Below, in pieces: positions 1 through 8,771 of a stretch of DNA of 64,000 nucleotides (its first letter is position 1; each line of letters starts with the position of its first letter). The stretch is from the NCBI RefSeq assembly GCF_034313845.1, contig NZ_JAVIWN010000004.1; one strand, written 5' to 3'. A program made the position numbers and the translations under genes. The notes under the pieces are model-generated. The model ran no database searches. It was not told the origin of the DNA and saw only the letters and a program-made list of their open reading frames with translations. The DNA comes from Actimicrobium sp034313845 (GTDB taxonomy: Bacteria > Pseudomonadota > Gammaproteobacteria > Burkholderiales > Burkholderiaceae_D).

Positions 1-2
1 AC

Positions 3-317
3 CGCACCGGGCAGGATGCCGATGGCTGGTTTCCGGGATACAACGCGAGAGATGCAGCGACGGCGGCAAAAATGGTGGACATCCTCAACACGCCAGGTGT
101 ACGGCTCAATGCCAAGATTGCATATGTAACCTACACGGCAAAAGCGGGCAATGCGTTCTATGACGCGATCAAAGGCGTGACGCTTGCGGATGGACGGCCA
201 GCAGCCAGCGTCATACGGCCGTTCGCCGGGCACACGACCCACTTTCATGTCAACACCAGCAATCCGGTAAAACTCGGCACCTTGTCGCAAGGCTCTGATG
301 ACGCCCCTTTCCGATAA
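3..317 (+). CDS. C-terminal part of a LAS-type (MepA/M15-like) metallopeptidase
   Basis: The reading frame is open from the window edge, so the N-terminus is missing. About 104 residues are visible. Near the C-terminus is a GHTTHFHVN stretch, which resembles the second metal-binding HxH motif of LAS metallopeptidases (MepA/M15 type) that cut peptidoglycan cross-links. The DGRPAASVIRPF segment before it also suits this fold. The first zinc-binding half would lie upstream of the window and cannot be checked. The gene converges on the capA-like gene with only 7 bp between them. The family call is tentative. Confidence 0.55.
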   Translation, partial: RTGQDADGWFPGYNARDAATAAKMVDILNTPGVRLNAKIAYVTYTAKAGNAFYDAIKGVTLADGRPAASVIRPFAGHTTHFHVNTSNPVKLGTLSQGSDDAPFR

Positions 318-324
318 CTTTTTT

Positions 325-1320
325 CTACTGCGCCATTTTTAGGCTCGACACGGTACAGAGGGAGGCCTCGTCCTGCCCTCTTTCCCAGCACAATCCGCCC
401 GACTGCAGCGCAGGATGGGGCGTGCCTTCATGGTCGATGCGTGCCGATACCGTACGCCAGCCACGCACGCCTTGCCGGTCCAGCTCCATGCGCAGCAACC
501 AGCCGGTCGTATTGTCAGGATCGGTGAAACCATCGAACACGAAATTGCCCAGGCTGTAGATGATCGGTTTGCCCTGGTACTGTTCGACATCCTGGATCAC
601 ATGCGGATGACCGCCCACGACGGCGTCGGCCCCGGCGGCGATCATCAATCGCGCCAGTTGCCGCTGGCGCTTGCCGGCAAGGGGTTCATGCTCCCAGCCC
701 CAATGCATCACCGGTATCACCAGGTCGGCACGATACCGGCTGCGCGCCAGGCCGATATCGAGGCGGATCTGCTCGTCTTCGCTCCAGGCGATACCCGGCT
801 TATCGGTATCGGCCTCGAAGCTACGTGGGAAAAATTCGTTATAACCGAGCAGGGCAACCCGCAAGCCATTGCGTTCGATGATCAACGGCCTATGCGCCTG
901 CGCGAGGTCGCGCCCGCCGCCAAAATACGCGATGCCCTGGTTCTCCAGCAGACCGAGCATTTGCGCAAAAGCCACCGGCCCGAAATCGCCGGAATGGTTA
1001 TTGGCAAGTGCCACGGCATCGAAGTGACGCTTGAGGACCGGCAGCGTGCGTGGATGGGCGCGAAAGGTGTACGGCTTGTCGGCTTGCGCCGTGCCTTTGG
1101 TGGCGACCACGCACTCGAGGTTGCCGATACGGATATCGGCTGAGTCCAGAATTGATGCGAACGGCGCGAAGGGATCACGACCGCTTTTAATGACCTTGCC
1201 AGGCGTTTCATCAAGCATGATGTCGCCGACAAAAGCGATCGACACCGACGGCTCGGCGGCCGATACCGGCGTCAACCGGAGCAGTCCGGCCAGCAGCGCC
1301 ATCAGAACACAGGACTTCAT
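325..1320 (-). CDS. CapA-family (poly-gamma-glutamate biosynthesis-like) metallophosphatase, secreted
   Basis: Starts MKSCVLMALLAGLL..., a signal peptide ending near VSAAEP. The mature part has CapA-family metallophosphatase motifs in order: GDIMLDETP, GNLECVV, ALANNHSGDFG, HWGWEHE and GGHPHVIQ. These supply the metal-binding Asp, Asn and His residues. CapA homologues work in poly-gamma-glutamate synthesis, but no capB/capC genes are visible, so the substrate is unknown. I chose the ATG at 1320 because it forms an ATGA overlap with the stop of the upstream small gene and directly begins the signal peptide. A longer 339-aa reading is possible but would not begin with a signal peptide. Confidence 0.85.
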   Translation of the reverse strand: MKSCVLMALLAGLLRLTPVSAAEPSVSIAFVGDIMLDETPGKVIKSGRDPFAPFASILDSADIRIGNLECVVATKGTAQADKPYTFRAHPRTLPVLKRHFDAVALANNHSGDFGPVAFAQMLGLLENQGIAYFGGGRDLAQAHRPLIIERNGLRVALLGYNEFFPRSFEADTDKPGIAWSEDEQIRLDIGLARSRYRADLVIPVMHWGWEHEPLAGKRQRQLARLMIAAGADAVVGGHPHVIQDVEQYQGKPIIYSLGNFVFDGFTDPDNTTGWLLRMELDRQGVRGWRTVSARIDHEGTPHPALQSGGLCWERGQDEASLCTVSSLKMAQ

Positions 1321-1754
1321 GATGCCACCTCCAGCAGCGTGCATTGGTACTGCAATTCACGCTCCAGGTCGGGCGCATAGACAAAATGGATGCCCGTCAA
1401 GGACGCAGGCGACGCGGAGGGCGAGGGATACGTCGCCTGATGCAGCAGCACAGATTGGTTCCGGGCCTGACCGTAGGTGTACAGCTTGATGTAATCGACC
1501 TGCCGTTCATTGCCGATCATCACAGCCTTGAAGCGGAACCGTCCATTGATGTCGATGCCTCTGACACGATACGGATCGTCGGTCGGCGTCACGTCCAGCA
1601 TACGTGTGACACCACCCTGTTCGAGTTCGCAACGCAAGACCGGAGATGCCAGCAGCGTGACCGGGATCAGTGCAGCAACCAGGCAAGTTGCCAACCATGC
1701 GTGCCGTACTTGGTGTTTGAAATCCGGGCAGTACCGATCACTCAGCCAATCCAT
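1317..1754 (-). CDS. hypothetical secreted or membrane-anchored protein
   Basis: About 145 residues starting MDWLSDRYCPDF, with one hydrophobic segment (AWLATCLVAALIPVTLLA) that could be an uncleaved anchor or a late signal peptide. The rest is soluble, with Cys residues in LRCELEQGG and QYQCTLLE that could form an exported disulfide. The start at 1754 has a good ribosome site (GAGG); a start at 1790 lacks one. It overlaps the capA-like gene by 4 nt, so the two are co-translated and may act together in the envelope. I do not recognise the family. Confidence 0.6.
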   Translation of the reverse strand: MDWLSDRYCPDFKHQVRHAWLATCLVAALIPVTLLASPVLRCELEQGGVTRMLDVTPTDDPYRVRGIDINGRFRFKAVMIGNERQVDYIKLYTYGQARNQSVLLHQATYPSPSASPASLTGIHFVYAPDLERELQYQCTLLEVAS

Positions 1755-2004
1755 GGTGTCCTCATTTTCTGGACGTCGTGCTTTTCGCATCGAGCGTCCG
1801 TTAAGCAGTCTTCAACGCAGTCGTCAAAGCAGCGGGCAAAGTATCCGGCAATATTGCGCTTATAACAATATCTGTCGACACCCATCACGCAACGCACTTT
1901 TCTGTTTGAACTACGTCAACGCCAACAAGCTGCCTTTGGCATTTTTTCAAGCTTTCACGCATGCTTCGGGTATAACTGGACGATACAGAATCAGATAGGA
2001 ACGC

Positions 2005-3468
2005 ATGCCTCTCGATTACCCTACCCTTGATTTGCTCCGACTGTCCCACCCCGCTTGGCGCTTGCTGCGATCAGATCACGCATCACTGATCGCCAGCTTC
2101 CTGGAGCGCGCTTTCATCACGCCGAACCTGCGCGTGATCGCCCAATCCGATCTGGCCGAAGCGCTCGACGATGAATTGTTCGGCTTGCGCGAGCGCTACG
2201 GTGCCGACACCTACCCGAAACCCGCGCTCGACTATCTCAATGACTGGGCCAATACCGACAAGGGCTGGCTGCGCAAGTTTTACCAGCAAGGCTCTGACGA
2301 GCCGCATTTCGACCTGACACCATCGACCGAAAAAGCCATCGCCTGGCTAGGCACGCTGGCTGAGCGCAGTTTCGTCGGTACCGAATCACGCTTGCTGACG
2401 CTGTTCGATCTGCTCAAGCAAATCAGCAGCGGCAGTGACGACAATCCAGCCACCCGACTGGCCCAATTGCACCAGCAGCGCGATGCCATCGATGCCGACA
2501 TCGCGCGCGTCCTGGCCGGCGATGTTGCTGTCCTCGACGACACGGGACTGAAAGATCGTTTCCAGCAATTCACGGCACTGGCGCGCGAACTGCTGACCGA
2601 CTTTCGCGAAGTCGAACATAACTTTCGCGGACTCGACCGACGTGTGCGCGAACGCATCGCCCTGTGGGATGGGGCCAAAGGGGAATTGCTGGAACAGATC
2701 ATGGGCGAACGCGATGCGATTGCCGATTCGGACCAGGGCAAGAGCTTTCGCGCGTTCTGGGATTTCCTGATGTCGAGCAGCCGACAGGAAGAATTATCGA
2801 CGCTGCTCGACCGCGTGCTAGGGCTGGCACCCGTGGCCGAGCTCAAACCCGATGCGCGGATCCGGCGCGTACACTATGACTGGCTAGAAGCCGGTGAGCA
2901 CACGCAGCGCACGGTGGCACACCTGTCGCAACAATTACGGCGCTTCCTCGATGATCAGGCCTGGCTGGAAAACCGCCGCATCATGGATATCCTGCGCGGC
3001 ATCGAAGTACGTGCACTAGCCGTACGCCCCATGCCACCACCGGGTGTCGTCATGCAAATCGACGACACCGCAGCCGATCTCGACTTGCCGATGGAGCGGC
3101 CACTCTTCACACCGTCCATCAAGCCGCGCATCACCGATATCGCGCTGGAGTCCGGGGCCGACGACACGTCCGCAGCGACCCTGCAGACACTGTATGACCA
3201 GGTCGTGATCGACAAGCCGCAACTGGTCCGGCAGGTTCGACATGCGTTGCAAGACCGAGCCCAAGTGACGCTGCGCGAAGTCTGCGCACTGCATCCGTTG
3301 CAACATGGACTGGCCGAACTGGTGGCCTACCTGCAACTGGCCAGCGACACCTTCACCAGCATCGTCGACGAAGATGCCAGCGAGCCGATCATCTGGAGCC
3401 GCACCGGCGACGATGGCCAACTACTCCACAAGCAGGCGATCCTGCCGCGCGTGATTTTTTTGAGGTAA
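2005..3468 (+). CDS. jetA: Wadjet type I subunit JetA (DUF3375)
   Basis: First gene of a four-gene operon matching type I Wadjet. The 487-aa protein starts MPLDYPTLDLLRLSHPAWRLLRSDHASLIASFLERAF, typical of DUF3375 proteins. JetA is the kleisin-like subunit (MukF/MksF-like) that bridges the SMC heads of JetC. The long helical middle (residues about 130-330) fits that role. The ATG at 2005 is preceded by AGGA. The 250 bp upstream are AT-richer and should hold the promoter, but I see no convincing -35/-10 pair with normal spacing. The stop lies 2 bp before jetB. Confidence 0.93.
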   Translation: MPLDYPTLDLLRLSHPAWRLLRSDHASLIASFLERAFITPNLRVIAQSDLAEALDDELFGLRERYGADTYPKPALDYLNDWANTDKGWLRKFYQQGSDEPHFDLTPSTEKAIAWLGTLAERSFVGTESRLLTLFDLLKQISSGSDDNPATRLAQLHQQRDAIDADIARVLAGDVAVLDDTGLKDRFQQFTALARELLTDFREVEHNFRGLDRRVRERIALWDGAKGELLEQIMGERDAIADSDQGKSFRAFWDFLMSSSRQEELSTLLDRVLGLAPVAELKPDARIRRVHYDWLEAGEHTQRTVAHLSQQLRRFLDDQAWLENRRIMDILRGIEVRALAVRPMPPPGVVMQIDDTAADLDLPMERPLFTPSIKPRITDIALESGADDTSAATLQTLYDQVVIDKPQLVRQVRHALQDRAQVTLREVCALHPLQHGLAELVAYLQLASDTFTSIVDEDASEPIIWSRTGDDGQLLHKQAILPRVIFLR

Positions 3469-3470
3469 CA

Positions 3471-4097
3471 ATGACTGACGAAACCCAACGGGACGCACCA
3501 CATGGCCCCGACAGCGCCGACTTGTCTGCGCTGGTGATCGTTTTGCTCAAGGGCGTGCTGTACCGGGATGGCGATGCCGGCCTCTGGAACGGCTTGCTCA
3601 ACTTGCAGGCACGCGTGCGCGACTATGTCCTGGTGCTGGGTCTTGAGCTGGTGCTCGACGAAGCTGAAGGCTATGCGTTTCTGCGTTCGCGGTCGATGAC
3701 CGAGGACGATGATGCCGCGAAGCTGCCGCGACTGGTGGCGCGCCGGCCGCTGTCGTTTCCGGTCAGCCTGCTGCTGGCGCTGTTGCGCAAGAAAATGGCC
3801 GAGTTCGATGCCAGTGGCGGCGACTCCCGACTGATTCTGGAGCGCGACGCGATCGTCGACCTGATCCGCCTTTTTCTGCCGGAGAGCAGCAACGAAGTCC
3901 GCCTGATCGATCAGGTCGACACCCACATCAACAAAGTCGTCGAGCTCGGTTTTCTGCGCAAACTCAAGGTCGGCCCGCCCGCCTTTGAAGTGCGACGCAT
4001 CCTGAAAGCCTTCGTCGATGCGCAATGGCTAGCCGAATTCGACACGCGGCTGGCGGCCTACCAGAGCACGCTCAACGGAGTCACAACGCATGAATAA
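3471..4097 (+). CDS. jetB: Wadjet type I subunit JetB (DUF4194)
   Basis: A 208-aa acidic protein with the DUF4194 pattern: ALVIVLLKGVLYRDGDAGLW near the N-terminus and RRPLSFPVSLLLALLRKKMAEFD in the middle, as in MksE/JetB KITE proteins. It should bind the JetA kleisin inside the SMC complex and has no catalytic role. It starts 2 bp after jetA behind TGAGGTAACA and overlaps jetC by 8 nt, so translation is probably coupled. Its length is usual for the family. The identification rests mainly on the four-gene arrangement and these motifs. Confidence 0.92.
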   Translation: MTDETQRDAPHGPDSADLSALVIVLLKGVLYRDGDAGLWNGLLNLQARVRDYVLVLGLELVLDEAEGYAFLRSRSMTEDDDAAKLPRLVARRPLSFPVSLLLALLRKKMAEFDASGGDSRLILERDAIVDLIRLFLPESSNEVRLIDQVDTHINKVVELGFLRKLKVGPPAFEVRRILKAFVDAQWLAEFDTRLAAYQSTLNGVTTHE

Positions 4098-7000
4098 ACC
4101 CGGCGAACAACAGACCTTCGGCATGGACTTTATCGCCGATGACACCCTCTCCGGCTTCCGGTTGCAGCACCTCGAAGTTTTCAACTGGGGCACCTTCGAT
4201 GGCCGGGTCTGGTCGCTCGATCCCGACGGCAAGAATGCCTTATTGACTGGCGATATCGGCTCCGGCAAATCGACGCTCGTGGATGCGGTGACGACACTGC
4301 TGGTGCCAGCCCACAAGATTGCCTACAACAAGGCCGCCGGAGCCGACAGCAAGGAGCGCACGCTGCGCTCGTACGTGCTGGGGCATTACAAGTCCGAGCG
4401 CAACGACGGCAGCGGCAGCGCCAAGCCGGTTGCGCTGCGCGACCACAACAACTATTCGGTGATCCTTGGCGTATTCCATAACGCCGGCTACGACCAGACC
4501 ATCACGCTGGCGCAAGTGTTCTGGATGAAGGACGCGCAAGGCCAGCCGGCACGCTTTTTTGTCGGTGCCGAAAAGGCCATGACGATCGCCACCGACTTCG
4601 CCCAGTTCGGTGCCGACATCGGTGCGCTGCGCAAGAAATTGCGTGCTGCCGGAGCAGATGTTTTTGACACCTTCCCGCCGTATGCGGCGTGGTTCCGGCG
4701 TCGCTTCGGCATTGAAAACGACCAGGCACTGGAACTGTTCCATCAAACCGTCTCGATGAAATCCGTCGGCAACCTGACTGACTTCGTGCGCAATCACATG
4801 CTCGAACCGTTCGATGTCGCGCCGCGCATTGCCGCCCTGATTGGCCATTTTGATGACTTGCACCGCGCTCATGAAGCGGTACTGAAAGCCAAGCAGCAAG
4901 TCGCGTTACTGACACCGCTGGTCGCCGATTGCGTGCGCCATGGTGAACTCATCGCCACGTCCGATGACTTGCGCGCTTGCCGCGATGCATTGCGCAGTTA
5001 CTTCGCCAGCCTCAAGAGCGATCTTCTCGACAAGCGCCTCGCCAACCTGGTCGAAGAATGGACCCGACAGGATCATCAAGTACGCCGCCTGACCCAATTG
5101 CTGGCAGAACGTCGCAGCGAAGAAAGCGACCTGCGCCGCAGCATCGCCGACAACGGCGGCGACCGGCTGGAACGACTGGCCAGCGAGATCACACGCAAGA
5201 GCGGCGAGCGCGATGTGCGCGAACGCAAGTCACGCCGGTATGCCGAGCTCGCACGTGCGGTCGGTGAAACCCCGTGCGACGAGGAAGCCGCTTTTCTGGC
5301 ACAGCAACAGCGCCTGTCGGAACTGGTCGAATCGGCCCGCACGCAAGATGCCAGCATGGAAAATCGACTGACCGAACACGGTGTCAGCCTGCGTCAGGGC
5401 AAACTGGAACATGACGCGCTGAGCACCGAGATCACCAGCCTGAAAGCGCGTCGCAGCAATATTCCGGTCGAGCAAATCATGATGCGCGCTGCGCTGTGTA
5501 CCGCGCTGAAACTCTCCGAAGACGACATGCCGTTTGCCGGCGAACTGCTGCAAGTGCGCGACGACGAACGTGCCTGGGAGGGTGCCGCGGAACGGCTGTT
5601 GCGTGGCTTTGGCCTGTCGTTGCTGGTGCCCGAGGCACACTACGCGCGCGTTACCGAATGGGTCGAAAAGACCCACCTGCGTGGGCGACTGGTGTACTTC
5701 CACGTCCGCCCATCATCACGCAAGGAGTCGGCCAGCCTGCATCCCGATTCGCTGGTACGCAAGATGGCCATCAAGCCTGACTCGTTATTTTATGACTGGC
5801 TGGAGCGCGAACTGGCTCAGCGCTTTGACGTGCCCTGCTGCACGACGCCAGAACAGTTTCGACGCGAAGCCCGCGCCATCACGCAAGGCGGCCAGATCAA
5901 GACCGGCGGCGGTCGCCACGAAAAAGACGACCGGCACCGCATTGATGACCGCAGTCGCTTTGTGCTCGGCTGGACCAATGCCGCGAAGATCGCAGCACTC
6001 GAAGCACAGGCGCGCACGCTGGAAGAAAAGCTGGCCGATCTCGGCAGCCTGATCTCACGCATCCAGGCGCTGCGCAAGACGCTGACCGAACGCCTGACGG
6101 CGCTGTCGCAACTGCACGAATACACCGACTTCGATGAGCTCGACTGGCCAGCGCTGGCACGCGAGATCGCGCAATTGCACGCCGAAAAGGAGGCGCTGGA
6201 ATCGGCGTCGGATGTGCTGAAAAAACTGGCAGAGCGCTTGCAGGAAGTCAGCGCGTCCCTGGCCGAATCCGAGCGCGAACTGGAAACGCACAAGGACAAG
6301 CGTTCGAAGATTGACCAGAAAAAACAGGATGCCGAACTGGCTCAGGCAAGTGTCATCCATATCCGCGATGATGCCGCGTTCACGACCCACTCCCAGCGCT
6401 TCGTCCGGCTCGACACGCTGCGCAGCGAGGCGCTCGGCGAGCATCAGTTATCGGTCGACTCGTGCGACAACCGCGAGCGGGAATTGCGCGACTGGCTGCA
6501 GGGACGTATCGATGCAGAAATGCGCAAACTAGACCGGCTGCGCGACAGCATCATCAAGGCAATGAGCGCCTACAACGACGCGTTCAAGCTCGATACCGCC
6601 GAGGTCGATGCCAACATCGATGCGGCCTTTGAATACCGCACCATGCTCGACAATCTCCGGGCCGACGACTTGCCACGTTTCGAGGCGCGCTTCAAGGAGC
6701 TGCTCAACGAAAACACCATCCGCGAAATTGCCAACTTCAATTCGCAACTGGCACGCGAACGCGAAACCATCCGCGAGCGCATCAGCCGCATCAATGAATC
6801 GCTAACCCGCATCGACTACAACCCGGCGCGCTACATCGTGCTTGAAGCCCAGGTCACGCCGGATGCCGATATCCGCGACTTCCAGGGCGAGCTGCGAGCC
6901 TGCACCGAAGGCTCGCTGAGCGGCACCGACGATGCACACTATTCGGAAGCCAAGTTCTTGCAGGTCAAGCAGATCATCGAACGCTTTCGAGGTCGCGACG

Positions 7001-7473
7001 GCTTGTCCGAACAAGACCGGCGCTGGACTGCCAAGGTCACTGACGTGCGTAACTGGTTCGTTTTTGCCGCCAGCGAACGCTGGCGCGAAGATGACACCGA
7101 GCACGAGCATTACTCGGATTCGGGCGGCAAGTCAGGCGGACAAAAAGAGAAGCTGGCCTATACCGTACTGGCTGCCAGCCTGGCCTATCAGTTCGGCCTG
7201 AAATTCGATGAAGTGCGTTCGCGCTCGTTCCGCTTCGTGGTCATCGATGAAGCGTTCGGACGCGGCTCGGATGAATCCGCACAGTACGGCTTGCGCCTGT
7301 TTGCCCAGCTCAATTTGCAACTGCTCATCGTCACGCCATTGCAAAAAATTCATATCATCGAACCGTTCGTGGCCAGCGTCGGCTTTGTCCATAACGAAGA
7401 CGGTCGCGCCTCAAAGGTACGCAACTTGTCGATTGAAGAATACCGTGCCGAAAAAGCCCGGCTGGCCGGATGA
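4090..7473 (+). CDS. jetC: Wadjet type I SMC-like ATPase JetC
   Basis: An 1127-aa SMC/MukB-like ATPase. Walker A is GDIGSGKST at residues 54-62. The ABC signature SGGQKEKLAYT lies near residue 1014 and Walker B FVVIDEAFGRGSDES near 1050, so both halves of the ATPase head are intact. Between them are two coiled-coil arms, rich in E, R, L and A, around a hinge at roughly residues 490-620. In studied Wadjet systems JetABC dimers extrude DNA loops and sense small closed circles. The gene overlaps jetB by 8 nt and jetD by 4 nt (ATGA). No frameshift is seen. Confidence 0.95.
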   Translation: MNKPGEQQTFGMDFIADDTLSGFRLQHLEVFNWGTFDGRVWSLDPDGKNALLTGDIGSGKSTLVDAVTTLLVPAHKIAYNKAAGADSKERTLRSYVLGHYKSERNDGSGSAKPVALRDHNNYSVILGVFHNAGYDQTITLAQVFWMKDAQGQPARFFVGAEKAMTIATDFAQFGADIGALRKKLRAAGADVFDTFPPYAAWFRRRFGIENDQALELFHQTVSMKSVGNLTDFVRNHMLEPFDVAPRIAALIGHFDDLHRAHEAVLKAKQQVALLTPLVADCVRHGELIATSDDLRACRDALRSYFASLKSDLLDKRLANLVEEWTRQDHQVRRLTQLLAERRSEESDLRRSIADNGGDRLERLASEITRKSGERDVRERKSRRYAELARAVGETPCDEEAAFLAQQQRLSELVESARTQDASMENRLTEHGVSLRQGKLEHDALSTEITSLKARRSNIPVEQIMMRAALCTALKLSEDDMPFAGELLQVRDDERAWEGAAERLLRGFGLSLLVPEAHYARVTEWVEKTHLRGRLVYFHVRPSSRKESASLHPDSLVRKMAIKPDSLFYDWLERELAQRFDVPCCTTPEQFRREARAITQGGQIKTGGGRHEKDDRHRIDDRSRFVLGWTNAAKIAALEAQARTLEEKLADLGSLISRIQALRKTLTERLTALSQLHEYTDFDELDWPALAREIAQLHAEKEALESASDVLKKLAERLQEVSASLAESERELETHKDKRSKIDQKKQDAELAQASVIHIRDDAAFTTHSQRFVRLDTLRSEALGEHQLSVDSCDNRERELRDWLQGRIDAEMRKLDRLRDSIIKAMSAYNDAFKLDTAEVDANIDAAFEYRTMLDNLRADDLPRFEARFKELLNENTIREIANFNSQLARERETIRERISRINESLTRIDYNPARYIVLEAQVTPDADIRDFQGELRACTEGSLSGTDDAHYSEAKFLQVKQIIERFRGRDGLSEQDRRWTAKVTDVRNWFVFAASERWREDDTEHEHYSDSGGKSGGQKEKLAYTVLAASLAYQFGLKFDEVRSRSFRFVVIDEAFGRGSDESAQYGLRLFAQLNLQLLIVTPLQKIHIIEPFVASVGFVHNEDGRASKVRNLSIEEYRAEKARLAG

Positions 7474-8633
7474 AGTGGACCACTCCGTCCGACCTGATCG
7501 CGCAATTGCACAAGCTGTGGGAGCGCGGCGATCTGCTGGCCAGCACGGTGACCGGTGCGTCACTGTTTCCCCGCCGGCTGCTGCTGAAATCGCCCTCCTC
7601 GACCGAACTGAGCGGGCACTTCGATGCCGCACGAACGTGGATCGCTGCGATCAATACGCTGCCGCACTGCCGCGTCGTCCAGCGCACGTTCCGGCACCCG
7701 GTGCTCGGTACCAATAGCGTGCCGGATGCAGTCTGGATCGATCGCCTCGACGATGCCCTGCTGCTGCTGGACAAACATCGTGATGCACGTCGCTTCGGCG
7801 CGCTGCTCGACCAGACGCGTGCGCGTCAGCCCGCCGTGCTGCCGTGGCTGGCTCTCCGGCCACTGCAAGCGCTGGCACTCCACGATGAATGGCCACACCT
7901 GCTGGCTGTGGTCGACTGGATGCAGGCACATCCGCGTCCTGAGCGCTATCTGCGCCAGGTCGATATCGCCGGCATCCATAGCAAATTCATCGAAGCGCAT
8001 CGCGGCGTGCTGGGTGCCTTGCTCGACCTCGCACTGCCTGCCCAAACCATTGACGCAGCCGCTACGGGCAATGCCGGTTTTGCGCGCCGGTACGGCTTTC
8101 GTGACAAGCCGTTGCGCATCCGTTTCCGCCTGATTGATCAGGCGGGACTGGACACCGACATCACACTCGATGGTGCCAGTTTTGCCCGCCTCGATCCGCC
8201 CGTCACCCGCGTTTTCATCACTGAAAACGAAATCAATTTCCTGTCCTTGCCGCTGGCTCGGGACAGCATGGTGCTCTTCGGTGCCGGTTATGGCTTCGAC
8301 GTACTGCGTGAAAACAACTGGCTCACGCGTTGTCGCCTGATCTATTGGGGCGATATCGACACCCATGGCTTTGCCATTCTCGATCAGTTACGCAGCCAGT
8401 TTGCGCACGTCGAGTCGCTGATGATGGACCACGCCACATTGCTGGCCTTTGCCACGCAATGGGGAAAAGAAGACACGCCGACACGACGTGAACTGCCTCA
8501 CCTGCAACTCAACGAACGGGCGTTGTACGACATGTTGTGCGACAACCGGCTGGGCCAGAACGTGCGCCTGGAGCAAGAAAGAATCGGTTTCGGCTGGGTC
8601 GAATCAGCATTGACAGCGCTCGCTGGTGACTGA
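7470..8633 (+). CDS. jetD: Wadjet type I nuclease JetD (DUF3322/DUF2220, TOPRIM fold)
   Basis: A 387-aa protein with an N-terminal DUF3322-like half and a C-terminal DUF2220 half. The TOPRIM metal site is visible: ITENE at residues 250-254 gives the acidic glutamate, and GDIDTHGF at 294-301 gives the DxD pair (D295, D297). JetD cuts the circular DNA captured by JetABC, which eliminates plasmids. The catalytic residues are present, so the operon is probably functional. The start is set by the ATGA overlap with jetC. It is the last gene of the operon; a weak hairpin (GTGCC/GGCAC) lies just after the stop. Confidence 0.94.
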   Translation: MKWTTPSDLIAQLHKLWERGDLLASTVTGASLFPRRLLLKSPSSTELSGHFDAARTWIAAINTLPHCRVVQRTFRHPVLGTNSVPDAVWIDRLDDALLLLDKHRDARRFGALLDQTRARQPAVLPWLALRPLQALALHDEWPHLLAVVDWMQAHPRPERYLRQVDIAGIHSKFIEAHRGVLGALLDLALPAQTIDAAATGNAGFARRYGFRDKPLRIRFRLIDQAGLDTDITLDGASFARLDPPVTRVFITENEINFLSLPLARDSMVLFGAGYGFDVLRENNWLTRCRLIYWGDIDTHGFAILDQLRSQFAHVESLMMDHATLLAFATQWGKEDTPTRRELPHLQLNERALYDMLCDNRLGQNVRLEQERIGFGWVESALTALAGD

Positions 8634-8771
8634 AGGGTGCCTGTCCGGCACTCATGGAAAAATGCACCGATTCAATTTGCAACACCTCTCAAGCAATCTT
8701 CCCCTCAATCCTGATTACCGACTATTATTGACCAAGAGTTACAATTTAATCCATTTCTCAGACATGGAAAC

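Noticed and set aside
415..1143. Long frame antisense to the CapA-like gene
   Set aside because: It shadows a gene with clear family motifs on the other strand, and the translation has no recognisable features.
1791..2004. Promoter of the jet operon
   Set aside because: TTGGCA and TATAAC-like boxes are present but the spacing (about 29 bp) is wrong, so I cannot place a promoter.
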